The translations under genes were made by a program, and so were the position numbers. Under the pieces are notes generated by a model that searched no databases, was not told where the DNA came from, and worked only from the letters and a program-made list of their open reading frames with translations. Below are positions 22,493 through 32,954 of a stretch of DNA of 64,000 nt, in pieces. Every line of letters starts with the position of its first letter. Position 1 is the stretch's first letter. The DNA comes from Tenrec ecaudatus (taxonomy: Eukaryota; Chordata; Mammalia; Afrosoricida; Tenrecidae), in the NCBI RefSeq assembly GCF_050624435.1, contig NC_134547.1:31183419-31247418 (forward strand). Reading direction: 5' to 3'.

Positions 22493-23415
22493 TAATTTTT
22501 TTAATTATGATTTTATTTATTTTAAAATTTATTCTTAATTGGGAGTTAATACCTATATCATATCATTCCATAGCTCAATCCCATCTAGCAGTCTTATAAA
22601 ATCGCTACCACAATCAATTCCAAACATCCTTTTCCTTCCTGGACTCCTTGCCATTGTCTCCCATTACCCCACCCCACCCCCACCAACACTGCACTGGGCC
22701 ACCACCCCCCCCTGCCAAAAGCAAACAAACAAAAACCCTTATGCTACTTGCTGTCCCTATAGGTTCATGGATGCTGGGTTTCACATACTCAAACACAGAA
22801 ACACATGTGGCACAGCTTCATGAGAGAGACCTCCATTGATACAACACCTCTGAGATAAACCCGAATACGCAGCAAATAAAAAGCAAGCAAACAAAAAATT
22901 ACAGAAAATGCTGAAAACCACATCAGGTGCAGTGATTGCCAAAGGATAGCTTTCCTGGTGTTGTTCTGTGTCCATGTGCTAATTACTATTCTAGTCTATT
23001 CCTCCTCCCCCCCGGGGCGCTTCAAGGTGGCACACAGGCTCTTCTTCCCAGGGACCGCGAGACTTCTCTGTATTTTGATGCTCCAATGGTCCCGTATTTG
23101 GGACGATTGTGTGCATTCTTTCAAGCTGGCGTTGTGGAGTTTGGGTCCTACCTCCAACACTGTTGAACACCTCCTCACGGTTTGCACGCAGGAAGATGTC
23201 CCAGGCTCATCTTGTGCTTCCCCTGCCTCAGGTGTGAAATCAGCCCTCACAATAAGGAGTCCGGTTCCCTGCATCGGAAGGAGAACGGCATTTAGAAACC
23301 ACGATCTGGGTGCCAGGTGTGCCCATTGCTACTGCAGTGGACAACACTGTTCTCTCTCTTTCTGCGCTCTCCTTCCTCTTTGAAAACGATGAGCTAATGC
23401 AGATCGCTCCGGTCC
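22493..23415 (-). repeat. Older L1 3'UTR (reverse)
   Basis: An A/T-rich tail at the left ('tttttttaattatgatttt'), then 'ccatagctcaatcccatctagcag', 'cctggactccttgccattg', 'ggtgttgttctgtgtccatgtgc', 'tcaagctggcgttgtggagtttgggtcctacctcc' and 'ggaagatgtcccaggctcatc'. This order is that of an old L1 3'UTR present in Afrotheria. No ORF2 similarity was seen. Confidence 0.65.
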
Positions 23416-23604
23416 TAATCTGACAGCACAGCATTGATTGCAACTCCCTTCTCCCTCCTAATCCTCTCTCGTCTCCAACAGTGAGAAATAGGACTTTTCT
23501 TGTCCACATCTAGTTGCTCAGTTGCTCAATTACCAGTTACCTATAATTCTTTTGGCTGGCTCTTCCAATTGTATTTTTAAATGAAGTTTAATTACCCTAG
23601 TGCT

Positions 23605-23800
23605 GCAGATTCAATGATGTTCCCCCCAAATACATTTTGGCAATCTTTATCCCTATACCTGTGGCTATAATCCCATCTGGAATTTTTTATGTTGTTATGT
23701 TCATGAGGCAGGGTTCATGTAGAGTGTGTCTTAAATCAATCTCTTTTGAGATATAAAAGAGATTAAACAAGCAAGTGAGCAGGCAGGTCTGGGGGAAGAT
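23605..23800 (+). repeat. Afrotherian interspersed repeat fragment
   Basis: 'tttatccctatacctgtggctataatccc', 'gttatgttcatgaggcagggttcatg' and 'gtgtgtcttaaatcaatctc' recall a medium-copy repeat of Afrotheria. The family name and orientation are uncertain. Confidence 0.4.
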
Positions 23801-23879
23801 GAATGCCATGCTACATGAAGATCATTATTGAATATAGGCACATCAAGTTTCCAAATGTATATAAGGAAAGCAGAGTTAT

Positions 23880-23945
23880 CAAGGTTAAATAAGCTTCCTA
23901 AGGTCACAGTGGGGAGACTCAGCTCCGATTCCCATTTCTTGGTGA
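23880..23945 (+). repeat. MIR fragment
   Basis: 'taagcttcctaaggtcacagtg' followed by 'actcagctccgattccc' matches the MIR stretch 'aaggtcacacagc...gattc'. Confidence 0.5.
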
Positions 23946-24700
23946 TCATGAGTCAGATACTCCCCCGTATCATTTGAACAAACCTGACCTTGGCAAGGGA
24001 GGCCCAGAGCCCACGAGGGTGGTGTCTTGTGTCGGTTGGACATGCCTCGGCCTCACCATCTTTGCCTCTGCTATTTGAGATATTTCATCCTGTGTGCAGG
24101 CAGCACAACGGTCACCTCCGTGGTAGCGGCTCCCTAGTGCTCACCTCTCTCTGACCTGGGGAAGTTCAGGGCACTGTAGGATGTAGAATATGATGCCTGG
24201 AGAGGATACAGGATATAGTGAGAAACTGTCTAAGCAGCCTGCTCCTGGAGTGAGTGGATAGATGATATGAGTGACAATGGCAAGAATGTCACAATCTTGT
24301 TTCAAGTGATGTCAGTGAGTGAGTAACCAAGCAATCGTAGGCTAACGGCATGGATGAGGGTCATACTAGGAACCAAACAGGAGCTTGCTCTGAGAGCAGA
24401 CTGAGGAAACAGAGGTTATGCTCTAAGCACTCTGAACACAGTGGAGAAAGATTCATCAGTGACCATAAAGTTTTGTATTCCAAAGTCATAGGACGTGAAC
24501 AGGCATATCGCTCATTGGCTAGACATCTGTGTTCACTATTGCTCTTATTGAAGCTTCGGAAAGTGGGATGAAGAGGGCCCCCTGAAAGAAGCATATTTTG
24601 CATGAGGATTTAAAGACAAAAGTTTCCATTTGTGTGAGGAGAGCACTCTTACCACTGTCTAAGCAGAGAAGATTTTCTTAAAATGTTCTAAACAGTTCTT
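23946..24700. other. Single-copy DNA
   Basis: No gene recognised. Overlapping 73- and 80-codon frames at 24350-24603 on opposite strands have no family signal. Confidence 0.35.
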
Positions 24701-24704
24701 GTGC

Positions 24705-24902
24705 TGTATTGGGTTAGGCATTGGGCAGCTGGTTCAAACAGTCATACAGTCAGTGGTTCAAATCTACTAGATGCTCCATGGGTAATAAATTAGATTTTCT
24801 GCTCCCATAAAAATTGATAACCTCAGAAACCCGCAAGGACAGTTCTACCCTGCCCCGTGGAGTCACTAGAAGTTGGAATCTACTCAATGGCCAAGAGTGA
24901 GT
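24705..24902 (+). repeat. AfroSINE, full length but old
   Basis: 'cagtcagtggttcaaatctactag' (B box), 'ttttctgctcccataaaaattgataacctcagaaac', 'caaggacagttctaccctgccccgtggagtcactagaagttggaatctactcaatgg'. All parts are present in order but with many substitutions. Confidence 0.8.
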
Positions 24903-25087
24903 GATGCCATTACCTATGTGCTCAAGTCTCCTTTGAAGTCAGCGTGGTAGCAGAGGGCAGTTATGTAATGGGAGTGGAACACATGGATTCAACAAATCTT
25001 GCAGGCTGTGAAAAAGCTCAACATCCTACTTCATTCCTTCCTCCCAAATCAATAGGTTTAGTGAACTGAGATGTTTATTTTAAAGGC

Positions 25088-25964
25088 AGGCCTCTGCAAG
25101 AACACATTGTTCTATTAACCTGGTATTGCATGATGCTAACCTTCCTGACATGATCACTGAAGACAAATGGGTGCATAAGCAAATGTGGTGAAGAAAGCTG
25201 GTGGTGCCTGGCTATCAAAAGATATAGCGTCTGGGGTCTTAAAGGTTTGAAGGTAAACAAGCGGCCATCTAGCTGAGAAGCAACAAAGCCCACATGGAAG
25301 AAGCACTCCAGCCTGTGTGATCATGAGGTGTCAAAGGAATGAGGTATCAGGCATCAAAGAACAAAAGAAATCAAATCATTGTGAATGAAGGGGAGTGCAG
25401 ATTGGGAACCCAAGACCCAGCTGTAGGCAACTGGATATCCCCTTATGGAAGGGTCACGGGGAGGAGATGAGTCAGTCAGGGTGTAGTATAGCAATGATAA
25501 AACATACAGCTTTCCTCTAGTTCTTTAATGCTTCCTACACACAGACACACACACACACACACACACACAATCATGATCCCCATTCTACCTTAAAAATCCA
25601 GCTATACCAGAGCATGTTCACTGGTACAGATAAGAGCTGGAAACACAGGGAATCCAGGACAGATAAACCCCTCAGGACTAATAATGAGAGTAATGATACC
25701 AGGAGGGTAAGGGGAGAAAATGGGAACTGATCACAATGATCTACATATAAACCCCTCTCTGGGAGACGGACAACAGAAAAGTGGGTGAAGGGAGACTTTG
25801 GTCAGTGTAAGACATGAAATAATAATAATAATTTATAAATTATCAAGGGTTCAGGAGTATTGGGGGAGGGAGGGGAAAATGAGGCGCTGATACCAAGGAC
25901 TCAAGTAGAAAGAAAATGTTTTGAAAATGATGATGGCAACAAATGTACAAATGTGCTGGACACG

Positions 25965-26000
<36 letters not shown>

Positions 26001-26058
26001 ATGGATGGATGGATTGTGATAAGAGTTGTACTAGTCCCCAATAAAATGATTTTTTGAA
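25088..26058 (+). mobile_element. L1 3'UTR copy with GATG expansion
   Basis: A 5'-truncated LINE-1 tail, plus orientation. The order matches the other young copies: 'aagaacacattgttctattaacctgg', 'gaagacaaatgggtgcataagc', 'agctgagaagcaacaaagcccacatgg', then 'ttgtgataagagttgtactagtccccaataaaatgatttt' at the end. A (CA)n run (25537-25569) and a (GATG)n run (25964-26014) are embedded. No convincing TSD could be seen, so the left edge is approximate. Confidence 0.88.
25964..26014. repeat. (GATG)n microsatellite inside L1 tail
   Basis: About twelve GATG units, one of them altered to GACG, just upstream of the L1 polyadenylation signal. The copy at 62.5 kb has a shorter version at the same place. 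Confidence 0.95.
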
Positions 26059-26566
26059 TGCAGTCTCTTCTTTATCTATTCTGACTCAGTAGGTCAGAAC
26101 GCTGCATGGACATAATGTGTGTTAGAAAGTCTTCAGTCAATAGCTAGCTTCACTTTGGGAAATACTGAACAGCTAATTCAGAAACTTCTGACCAGAGCTT
26201 TTCAAATGTTATGGAGCATACAGATCACCTGAAATTTTGTTACATTAAAGATTTTAAATCTTTGTGTCTGCCCGGTGTCCAGAATTTTGCCCTGTAAACA
26301 CCCAGAGGGTGCTGATACGGCTCCTCTTAAACACCACACTCAGAAAGTCAAGAGTGCATACCAGCCTGGGAGCTCAATCAGATGGCTATATAGGATCACA
26401 GACAGGTTTTGAATGATATTTATTATTGTATGGTGTCTGGTTGTGTGTAATGTCTGGTTCAAGTTTTAGCCAATATCAAATCATATGGAGGACCTTCACT
26501 TCTAGTTATGATGAGGCTATTGACATCAGCGTGGTCTTCCTGTCACAAACCACACTAAACATAAAC
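26059..26566. other. AT-rich single-copy DNA
   Basis: No gene or repeat recognised. Confidence 0.35.
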
Positions 26567-26891
26567 TCAGTACATGACAACTGCTTTTAGAAGATACATG
26601 CTAAACCACAAGAAAGGAACCCTGGAGGAAAGGACCACAGCAACAGCAACGTGTGGGAACGTGGGGCGGCGTGTGACCTCCTCCAGCCACACAATGCAGA
26701 GAAAGAGAGTCACCGTCATCAGCATCAGCCGCTCGAGGCTGACTCCTCTGAGGTTGAGGTCCGATTGGACGGTTGTCTCCAGTCTTGCCAGTGCTGACAC
26801 CAACAGTCTCTCCCGCAGTACTCTCGACTTCTCCGCTGTATTTCATATTTCATCATATTGGCCACCCAGCGCTCATAGAACACATTCATAA
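26567..26891. other. Unidentified GC-richer island with open frames on both strands
   Basis: About 320 bases of markedly higher GC between AT-rich flanks. The plus strand is open for 105 codons (26574-26891). The minus strand is open in three staggered frames: one reading YERWVANMMKYEIQRRSREY..., one of 81 codons, and one of 78 codons with two hydrophobic stretches. Composition change and multi-frame openness fit a decayed processed pseudogene on the minus strand or a piece of an unknown repeat. I do not recognise the protein. No poly(A) or TSD was found. Confidence 0.3.
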
Positions 26892-27790
26892 TTATGGGAT
26901 TTCTTAAGGAATTTAACAGGTTATAATTTAGGTGAGAAGTGCTTAGGATATACTTGTTCAGTCAAGACAGTCTCTTTTTTTCTGTGCCTTCGTGCAAGTC
27001 TCTCCCTGGTGTGTAGCCTCTTGGCTTTGCCTCAATTCTATCCTAGCAATACTAGAAACTGCCAATAAATGCCCTCAGGACCCGCCACTCTGGAATAAAC
27101 CTCATCCCAAAGAGGCTCAGCTCTGGCTTCATGGCCAGCTGCCTCATTCCTCCTCATTGCTCCAGTTAGTGCCTGGGGGAACCTCACTCCACCAGCAAGG
27201 CCCCCACCCAAAGGTTTACCCATTCCGTCAATTCAGGAACCTCACCACTTTGTCTCCTAGTCTGTTCTGCTGCCACCTCTCTGCCACTCCTTGGATGTCA
27301 CTGGTGTCACCAAGGTCAAGGACGTTCAAGGCCCAGCACTCAGGGCATCCAAAGGGAAAACTCCACTCCTGACTCATTTCTCTTGTGGTGGTGGGGCTAC
27401 CCCACATGCTTCTGAAATGACTTATTTTATACCCAGCTGGAAGTCAAGCTTCACGTTAGAGTTACATGTTTTGAAAATCATAATTAAACTTATTAACAAT
27501 CACTCGCCACTGAATGCTGTCTCCGCCACTGTCCTTCCTCCACCTGCTCTTACTAAGGCTCATCAGGAAGCAGTCATTTGGAGAGAATTACAAAGACTGT
27601 GGCTAGAAGAGACATATTAAATAATTCACTGCACTGCCACAAGCCATGAGAAGAGGCCAATGATTGCCCACGTCTTTATCTGGGGACAAGTTACAACCTA
27701 GAACATTAAGCTAATTTTTATTTTCATACGTGATAAAAGAATAGCTATCTTGTTGGAACAGGATTCTATATCCAATCAAATTGTTACAAA
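26892..27790. other. Single-copy DNA
   Basis: The 126-codon plus frame at 26992-27372 has no domain and no supporting splice or promoter context. Nothing is called. Confidence 0.35.
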
Positions 27791-27794
27791 AATT

Positions 27795-28185
27795 ATGATG
27801 GTGGCTTAGTTATTGAGTACTACTGTGGCAGAAATGGCACACGTTGGCGGGTTGTACAAGCATACATTTATTTTCCCCAGACCAGGAGGCTAGAAGTCTG
27901 CCTCCAAGGCATCGTTTTCTGTACAGGTCCCGGGGGAAGTTTCTTGTCTCTCTTCAGTTTCCACTTCTCGGTGATTATCTGACAGGGCCTCTATCATCCT
28001 TCATCTCTCCCTTTTTCCTTGGTTGCTTACTCAATCATTATTTTGTCTAAAAAAATAGACTAGACTCTGATGCTATCCCATTAGTATACAAAGAGAGCCA
28101 AATTCTATAGAAAGTTATAATCACAGGTATAAGGACTGGAATTTATCCATTTGGGGAACACATTTAATTCATAACATATGAAATA
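27795..28185. repeat. Ancient mammalian repeat fragment
   Basis: 'catacatttattttccccagaccaggaggctagaagtctg' and '...ggggaacacatttaattcataac' recall a common mammalian element that starts 'ttagtttgctagggctgcc' and has 'ctggaggctagaagtcc' inside. Diverged; class not assigned. Confidence 0.45.
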
Positions 28186-28374
28186 AAGATAGTTTTAAGT
28201 AAGCAAAAGTTTGGGAAATGTTTGTTAAGAGACTTCCACTATAAGAAATTACAAAAGATGTTATTCTGGCTGAGCAAAAATTTTATTAGATGGAAAGGGG
28301 CACCAGAAATTAGAAATGAGCATGGAAACTGAAAAGTCTGTGTGTTATTACTTCTAATTTAGTTAAATTTACCT

Positions 28375-28447
28375 GAAAAGAATTGATTGTTGTATGGATT
28401 GTTATAAGAGCTATAAGAGACCCCAATACAATATTTTTGAAAGAAAG
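28375..28447 (+). repeat. Short L1 terminus
   Basis: 'gattgttgtatggattgttataagagctataagagaccccaatacaatattttt' is the last 55 or so bases of the window's L1 family, with the AATAAA signal mutated to AATACA. Confidence 0.7.
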
Positions 28448-28681
28448 ATAATTGATTCTATAGAGTCAAAATAACAAGATTGTGGAGTGTCTTTTAAGAT
28501 ATATGTAGATGTGAACGATATGACAATGAATGCAGAAAGAATGTGAAACAGAAGACTATTTCATATAATATTATTTTCTTGTAAAATAAAAGTGTAATGT
28601 ATCAAATATGAAGTATAAAATTGGAAGAAGAAGGATATTGACTCTAAGTAGATTCTGGTAAGTTATCAACTCAAAGTATCT

Positions 28682-28795
28682 CTGCCATCAAGTCAATTCT
28701 GACTCAGTGACCCTGTAGGACAGGACAGAATGGCCTCTGTGGTTTCCAAACCTGCCACTCTTTACAGGAGTAGAAAGTCCATCTTTCTTCTGGTA
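28682..28795 (-). repeat. AfroSINE 3' half
   Basis: 'tgccatcaagtcaattctgactcagtgaccctgtaggacaggacagaatgg' is the reverse complement of the SINE end, followed by 'gtttccaaacctgccac'. The tRNA-like head is missing. Confidence 0.7.
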
Positions 28796-28958
28796 AGGCA
28801 TAGATACTTATTATTGACCCTACAACAGCCATAAAAAAATCAGAAGTATAATTATTTTTAAAAAGAGAAAAAAATATTCATTAAGCGTAAAGAAATGTAA
28901 AACTAGGTCTGCTGACCTTGCAGACTGGAAGAACTCTATAATTGTAAGCATTCTAAGA

Positions 28959-30085
28959 CAGGTGACCCAACAGAATTCACAATGTCTAGAACAATATCAT
29001 TAATATCATATGCAAGTACAATTTTGCTGTTGATTATCCAACAAAGGTTTTCAGTAGGACCTTGACAGGGAATTCAAGCCAGATTCAGAAACAAACATGG
29101 AACAAGAGATATCACGGCTGATGTCAGACAGATCATGACTGAAAGCAGAGAGTATCAGAAATATAGACATTTGATTGTGTGGACCATAACAAACTATACA
29201 GAGCCTTGAGAAGAATGGGAATTCCAGAACACTACCTGTGCTCATGTGGAATCTGTATGCGGATCAAGAGGCAGCTGTGGGGACAGAAGAAGGGACTACT
29301 GAATGGTAGAAAACCAAGAAAGGTGTGCATCAGAGTCACGTCCCGTCACCATACTTATTCAATATGTATGCTGAGCAAATTATCTCAAAGCTGGATAGAA
29401 TGAAGAAGAAAGTGGTATCAGGATTGGAGGAAGCTTATTAACAAGCTACCTATCCAGATGACACAACTTTGCTTACAGAAAGTAAGGAGCACTTGAAGTA
29501 CTTGCTGCTGAAGATCAAGGTCTGCAGCCTTTAGTATGGATTACAACTCAATGTAAAGAAAACCACAATCCTCACCACTGGGCCAATAGGTAACATCATG
29601 ATAAGGGAGAAAAGATAGACATTGCCTACGATTTTGTCTTTCTTAGATCTACAATCAATGCTCAGGGAAGCATCGGATCAACGCAATGCTGCACAGGCCC
29701 TCTTTAAGTAGTGGAAAGCAAGGAGGTTACTTTGAGTATCAAAGTGTATCTGACCCAAGCCAGGGTATTTGAAATCGCCTCATATACATGTGAAAGTTGA
29801 ACAACGAATAAGGAAGACCAAAGAAGAACGGATGCATCTGAATTATGATTCTGGGGAAGAATATTGCAAGTACATGGACAGAAATCTGTCCTGGAAAAAT
29901 GCTCCTTAGCAGCAAGGATGGCAAGACTTGCTCTCACATAATTTGAACCTGTTGTCAGGGGAAACCAGCCCCTGAAAGAGGGCGTGGTGATTGATAAAGA
30001 GTGGAAGGCCACCTTAGCTGCAATGGGACCAAATTTTACAGCAACAACAACAATGAAGGTAGAAGCGATCAAAATGTGAGCCTGT
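28959..30085 (+). pseudogene. BovB (RTE) retrotransposon fragment, reverse-transcriptase part, copy 1
   Basis: BovB is a non-LTR retrotransposon whose single ORF has an endonuclease then a reverse transcriptase. This fragment starts within the RT domain (ggtgacccaacag..., gaacaatatcattaatatc) and runs to the 3' end ('gctgcaatgggaccaaattttacagcaac' near 30020-30060). Recognisable protein pieces are FDCVDHNKLYRALRRMGIPEHYL (29174 on) and, in another frame, the YADD catalytic motif as TYPDDTT (about 29448-29468), so the motif's second residue is altered. 'DFVFLRSTINAQGS' follows near 29630. Frameshifts and stops separate these pieces. Another fragment follows within 40 bases. Known biology: BovB is shared by ruminants, squamates and Afrotheria, probably through horizontal transfer. 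Confidence 0.9.
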
Positions 30086-30121
30086 TACAAAGAAAAGTGT
30101 AACAGCAGAATGAAGGAATCA

Positions 30122-31360
30122 TTGAGCCATACGATTAATATCACAAGTAAGGTAAATCTTGTTGAAGATAATTAAAATTCAGCGGCAGCATTTTATCAAT
30201 TGGGAACTTCAGAACAGCAAGCCAGCTGCAGAAGGGGATGTGGAATGAGAGCTATCATTGCTGATAGCAGATTGGTTTGGGTGGAAAGCAGCACATACTA
30301 GAAAGATGGTTATCTGTGGTTCCTTAAGTATGCAAAGGCATTTCCCTGGTGGATCCTAACAAGGTGTGGATAAGATTGGGAAGAATGACCATCCCAGACG
30401 TCAAGTGATTCCTCAAGAGGCGATTGAACAGAACCACGGGATACTGCATGTTTTTATATCAGCCAAAGTGTGGATCGGGGTGTATCCTTTCACCATAGTT
30501 ATTCAATCTGGATGCTGCGCTAATACTCCATGAAAATGAACTATATAAAGAACAGTGAGGCATGAGATTGGAGACAGACTTATTATCAACCTGTGATATG
30601 CAGCTAATGTTACTTTACTTGCTGGAATTGAAGAGGGTTTGAAGTACTTACTGAATATAAAAAAAAATTCATCATAAATAAATACTTCAACACAAAGAGA
30701 ACAAAATTCCTGACAAGTGGACCAGCCAACACCCTTCTGGTAAATGAAGAAACACATCCAAGTAGGTAAGGATCTCATTTTCCTTGGACTCACCGTCAGC
30801 ACCAAAGGAAGAAGTAGTCGAGACGTCAAGTGACACACTGCAGTGGGAAAATCTGCTGCAAAGCAGCGTATTGAAGCATCAAATAGCGCAGATGTTACTC
30901 GGAAGACTGGAGGTGTGCCTAATCCACACCATGGTATTTTTGCTTTCTCATAGCCATGCAAAGGCTCGACAGTGAGTAAGGACTGAAGAACAATTGATGA
31001 CGCTGACCAAGGATGTTGGTGAAGAACATTAAACCGACCGCAGATGGCCAGAACAAAGCGGTGTTGGAGATAGCACAATGAGTGGTCCTTAGCACCGAGG
31101 ACAGTGAGACTTCATTTCAGGTATTTTGTTCAGGCATGTTATCTTGAGGTTCTGGTCCCTGGAAAAGGACTGCAGGTTTGGTAGAGCCGAGCATCAGAAG
31201 ACAGAGGAAGCCTTTCAATGAGATGGATCAGAACTGCTACTGTGTGTTCAAGTATAGGACTGATGATGAAGATGACACAGGATCAGATCTTATTTTTCTC
31301 TATTGTTCCTGGGATTCCTCTGACTAAGAATGGGCCGGAGGGAGCCTAACAACAATAGTT
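30122..31360 (+). pseudogene. BovB (RTE) retrotransposon fragment, copy 2
   Basis: A second plus-strand fragment of the same domain. It begins at nearly the same internal BovB position as copy 1 ('acgattaatatcacaagtaagg') and continues through 'gctatcattgctgatagcagattgg' and 'tatgcaaaggcatttccctgg' to 'ggagcctaacaacaatag', the BovB 3' terminus. The sequence at the catalytic motif reads INL-stop-YAANVTL, so YADD is lost and a stop precedes it. It is more diverged than copy 1 in places, hence not a recent duplicate of it. Not functional. Confidence 0.88.
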
Positions 31361-32954
31361 ACCATACGCTTTCTGTGTGACTCTGCAGTCCCATTCCTAG
31401 GTTAATAATCAATATAGATGAAAGCAAATGCCCACAAACAGACTTGTATAGCAATGTTCATCATAGTTTTATTCAAAATAGTCCATATTTGGGAATGATT
31501 AAAATGTGCACCAACTGGGAATGCATGAAGGTGATCCGCTTAGATCATGTACCACTCCGCTTAGATCATGTACCACTGGCCACCTGTAAGCAAGAGCAAA
31601 CTGTGCTACACACATGTTTAGATAAATCTCACAGACATTGTGCTGACTGAAACTGGGCAGACAGTAATGCATTCTGTATGGTTGCATGTTACGAAGGTCC
31701 TTGTAGACACAGAGACAGATCCATGGCTAACTGGAGCTTTGGGTGGTATGGAGGAGGTTGACTTCAGGCACAACAGGAAGCTTTCTGGGAGGATGGAAAC
31801 GTTTGATGTCATGACTGAGGTAGGGGTTGCCTGGGTCTTTGGTCTGAGTCCCTGGATTAAATGCTTGATTGCAAGTCAAAATAATGGTGACTGGACCCCA
31901 TCCAGTGGCTGATAAGACATAAGACAGGACTGATGCTTTTCTTCTGAAAAGTAAAAAACTAAATAAAATGCCAAATCCACTCCACTACATGTTATTCAAT
32001 GGTGGGATTAAAATAATTTAACAGCTGATTTGCTGCCATAATGACTGGCTTAAGTATGAAAAAAGATATACCGAAAGGTAGTATATGGTTTCATATCTTT
32101 CATAGTTAAGCAAGAACAGTAAAAGAGATGCAATACTAGATTATAAGAAAGATTTAAAAAATATTAATGAAAAATATTCAATGATACCTGACAAAAACAA
32201 TAAAACTGCTATTTCTATGTAGCTGCTTGATTGGCATCATCATTGCACTGTCCTTCACGTTTATCTGAGCCTCATCGGATGTGTGACTTATCGTTACGCA
32301 TCTTTTTACTGTAGGAGTAGGATCCTGTTCCTTTAGCGCAGGCCAGTTCAAGTCACTGTGCTTGACAGATTAGAAACAAATGATCCCCATCTGTGACAAA
32401 TCCCTTTTTTGCTTCTGCTGAATTTAAAGCAATTGTTCTCACAACATTTTTAGCTCTTTGAACACTTTCAGAAATTGCACAATTCACTCGGAATTCCTCG
32501 TGGGAATTTGCGGTGTGACCCAAAGCGGAAACGAAAGATGGGGTGTCGCCCCCCCCCGGTGGTTTGCCACTTTTTTCTTTATGTTATATGTTTACTGAAG
32601 TAACAAACTCAAGGGAATAAAAATGTAGGATTTCATCAAAAGGATAATGAGTTTTTTTTAATGAATAAGCACTACAGCATAGTTCATCTAACTTTTTATA
32701 TCGATAGATGGAATGAACATCGCAATGTCAGAATATGCTGTTGTGCATTAAAAAACATTAAACAAAAGAAACCCATTATTAAACATTAGGAAAGGGTAAG
32801 GAAGGTAAATTTGTTGATTTCCATACCTTAGCTAGAACTTTGATTGCTAGTACCATTTTAACAATTGGTTCATCAAAACTCAACACGGTATTGGGTCTAC
32901 ACAACCGGTGCTAATCAGTGGACTCCCAACAGTGATGCTATTCCAAAATATGTT
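31361..32954. other. AT-rich single-copy DNA
   Basis: An 18-base tandem duplication (cgcttagatcatgtacca) occurs at about 31538-31575. A C9 run is at about 32550. No gene recognised. Confidence 0.4.
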
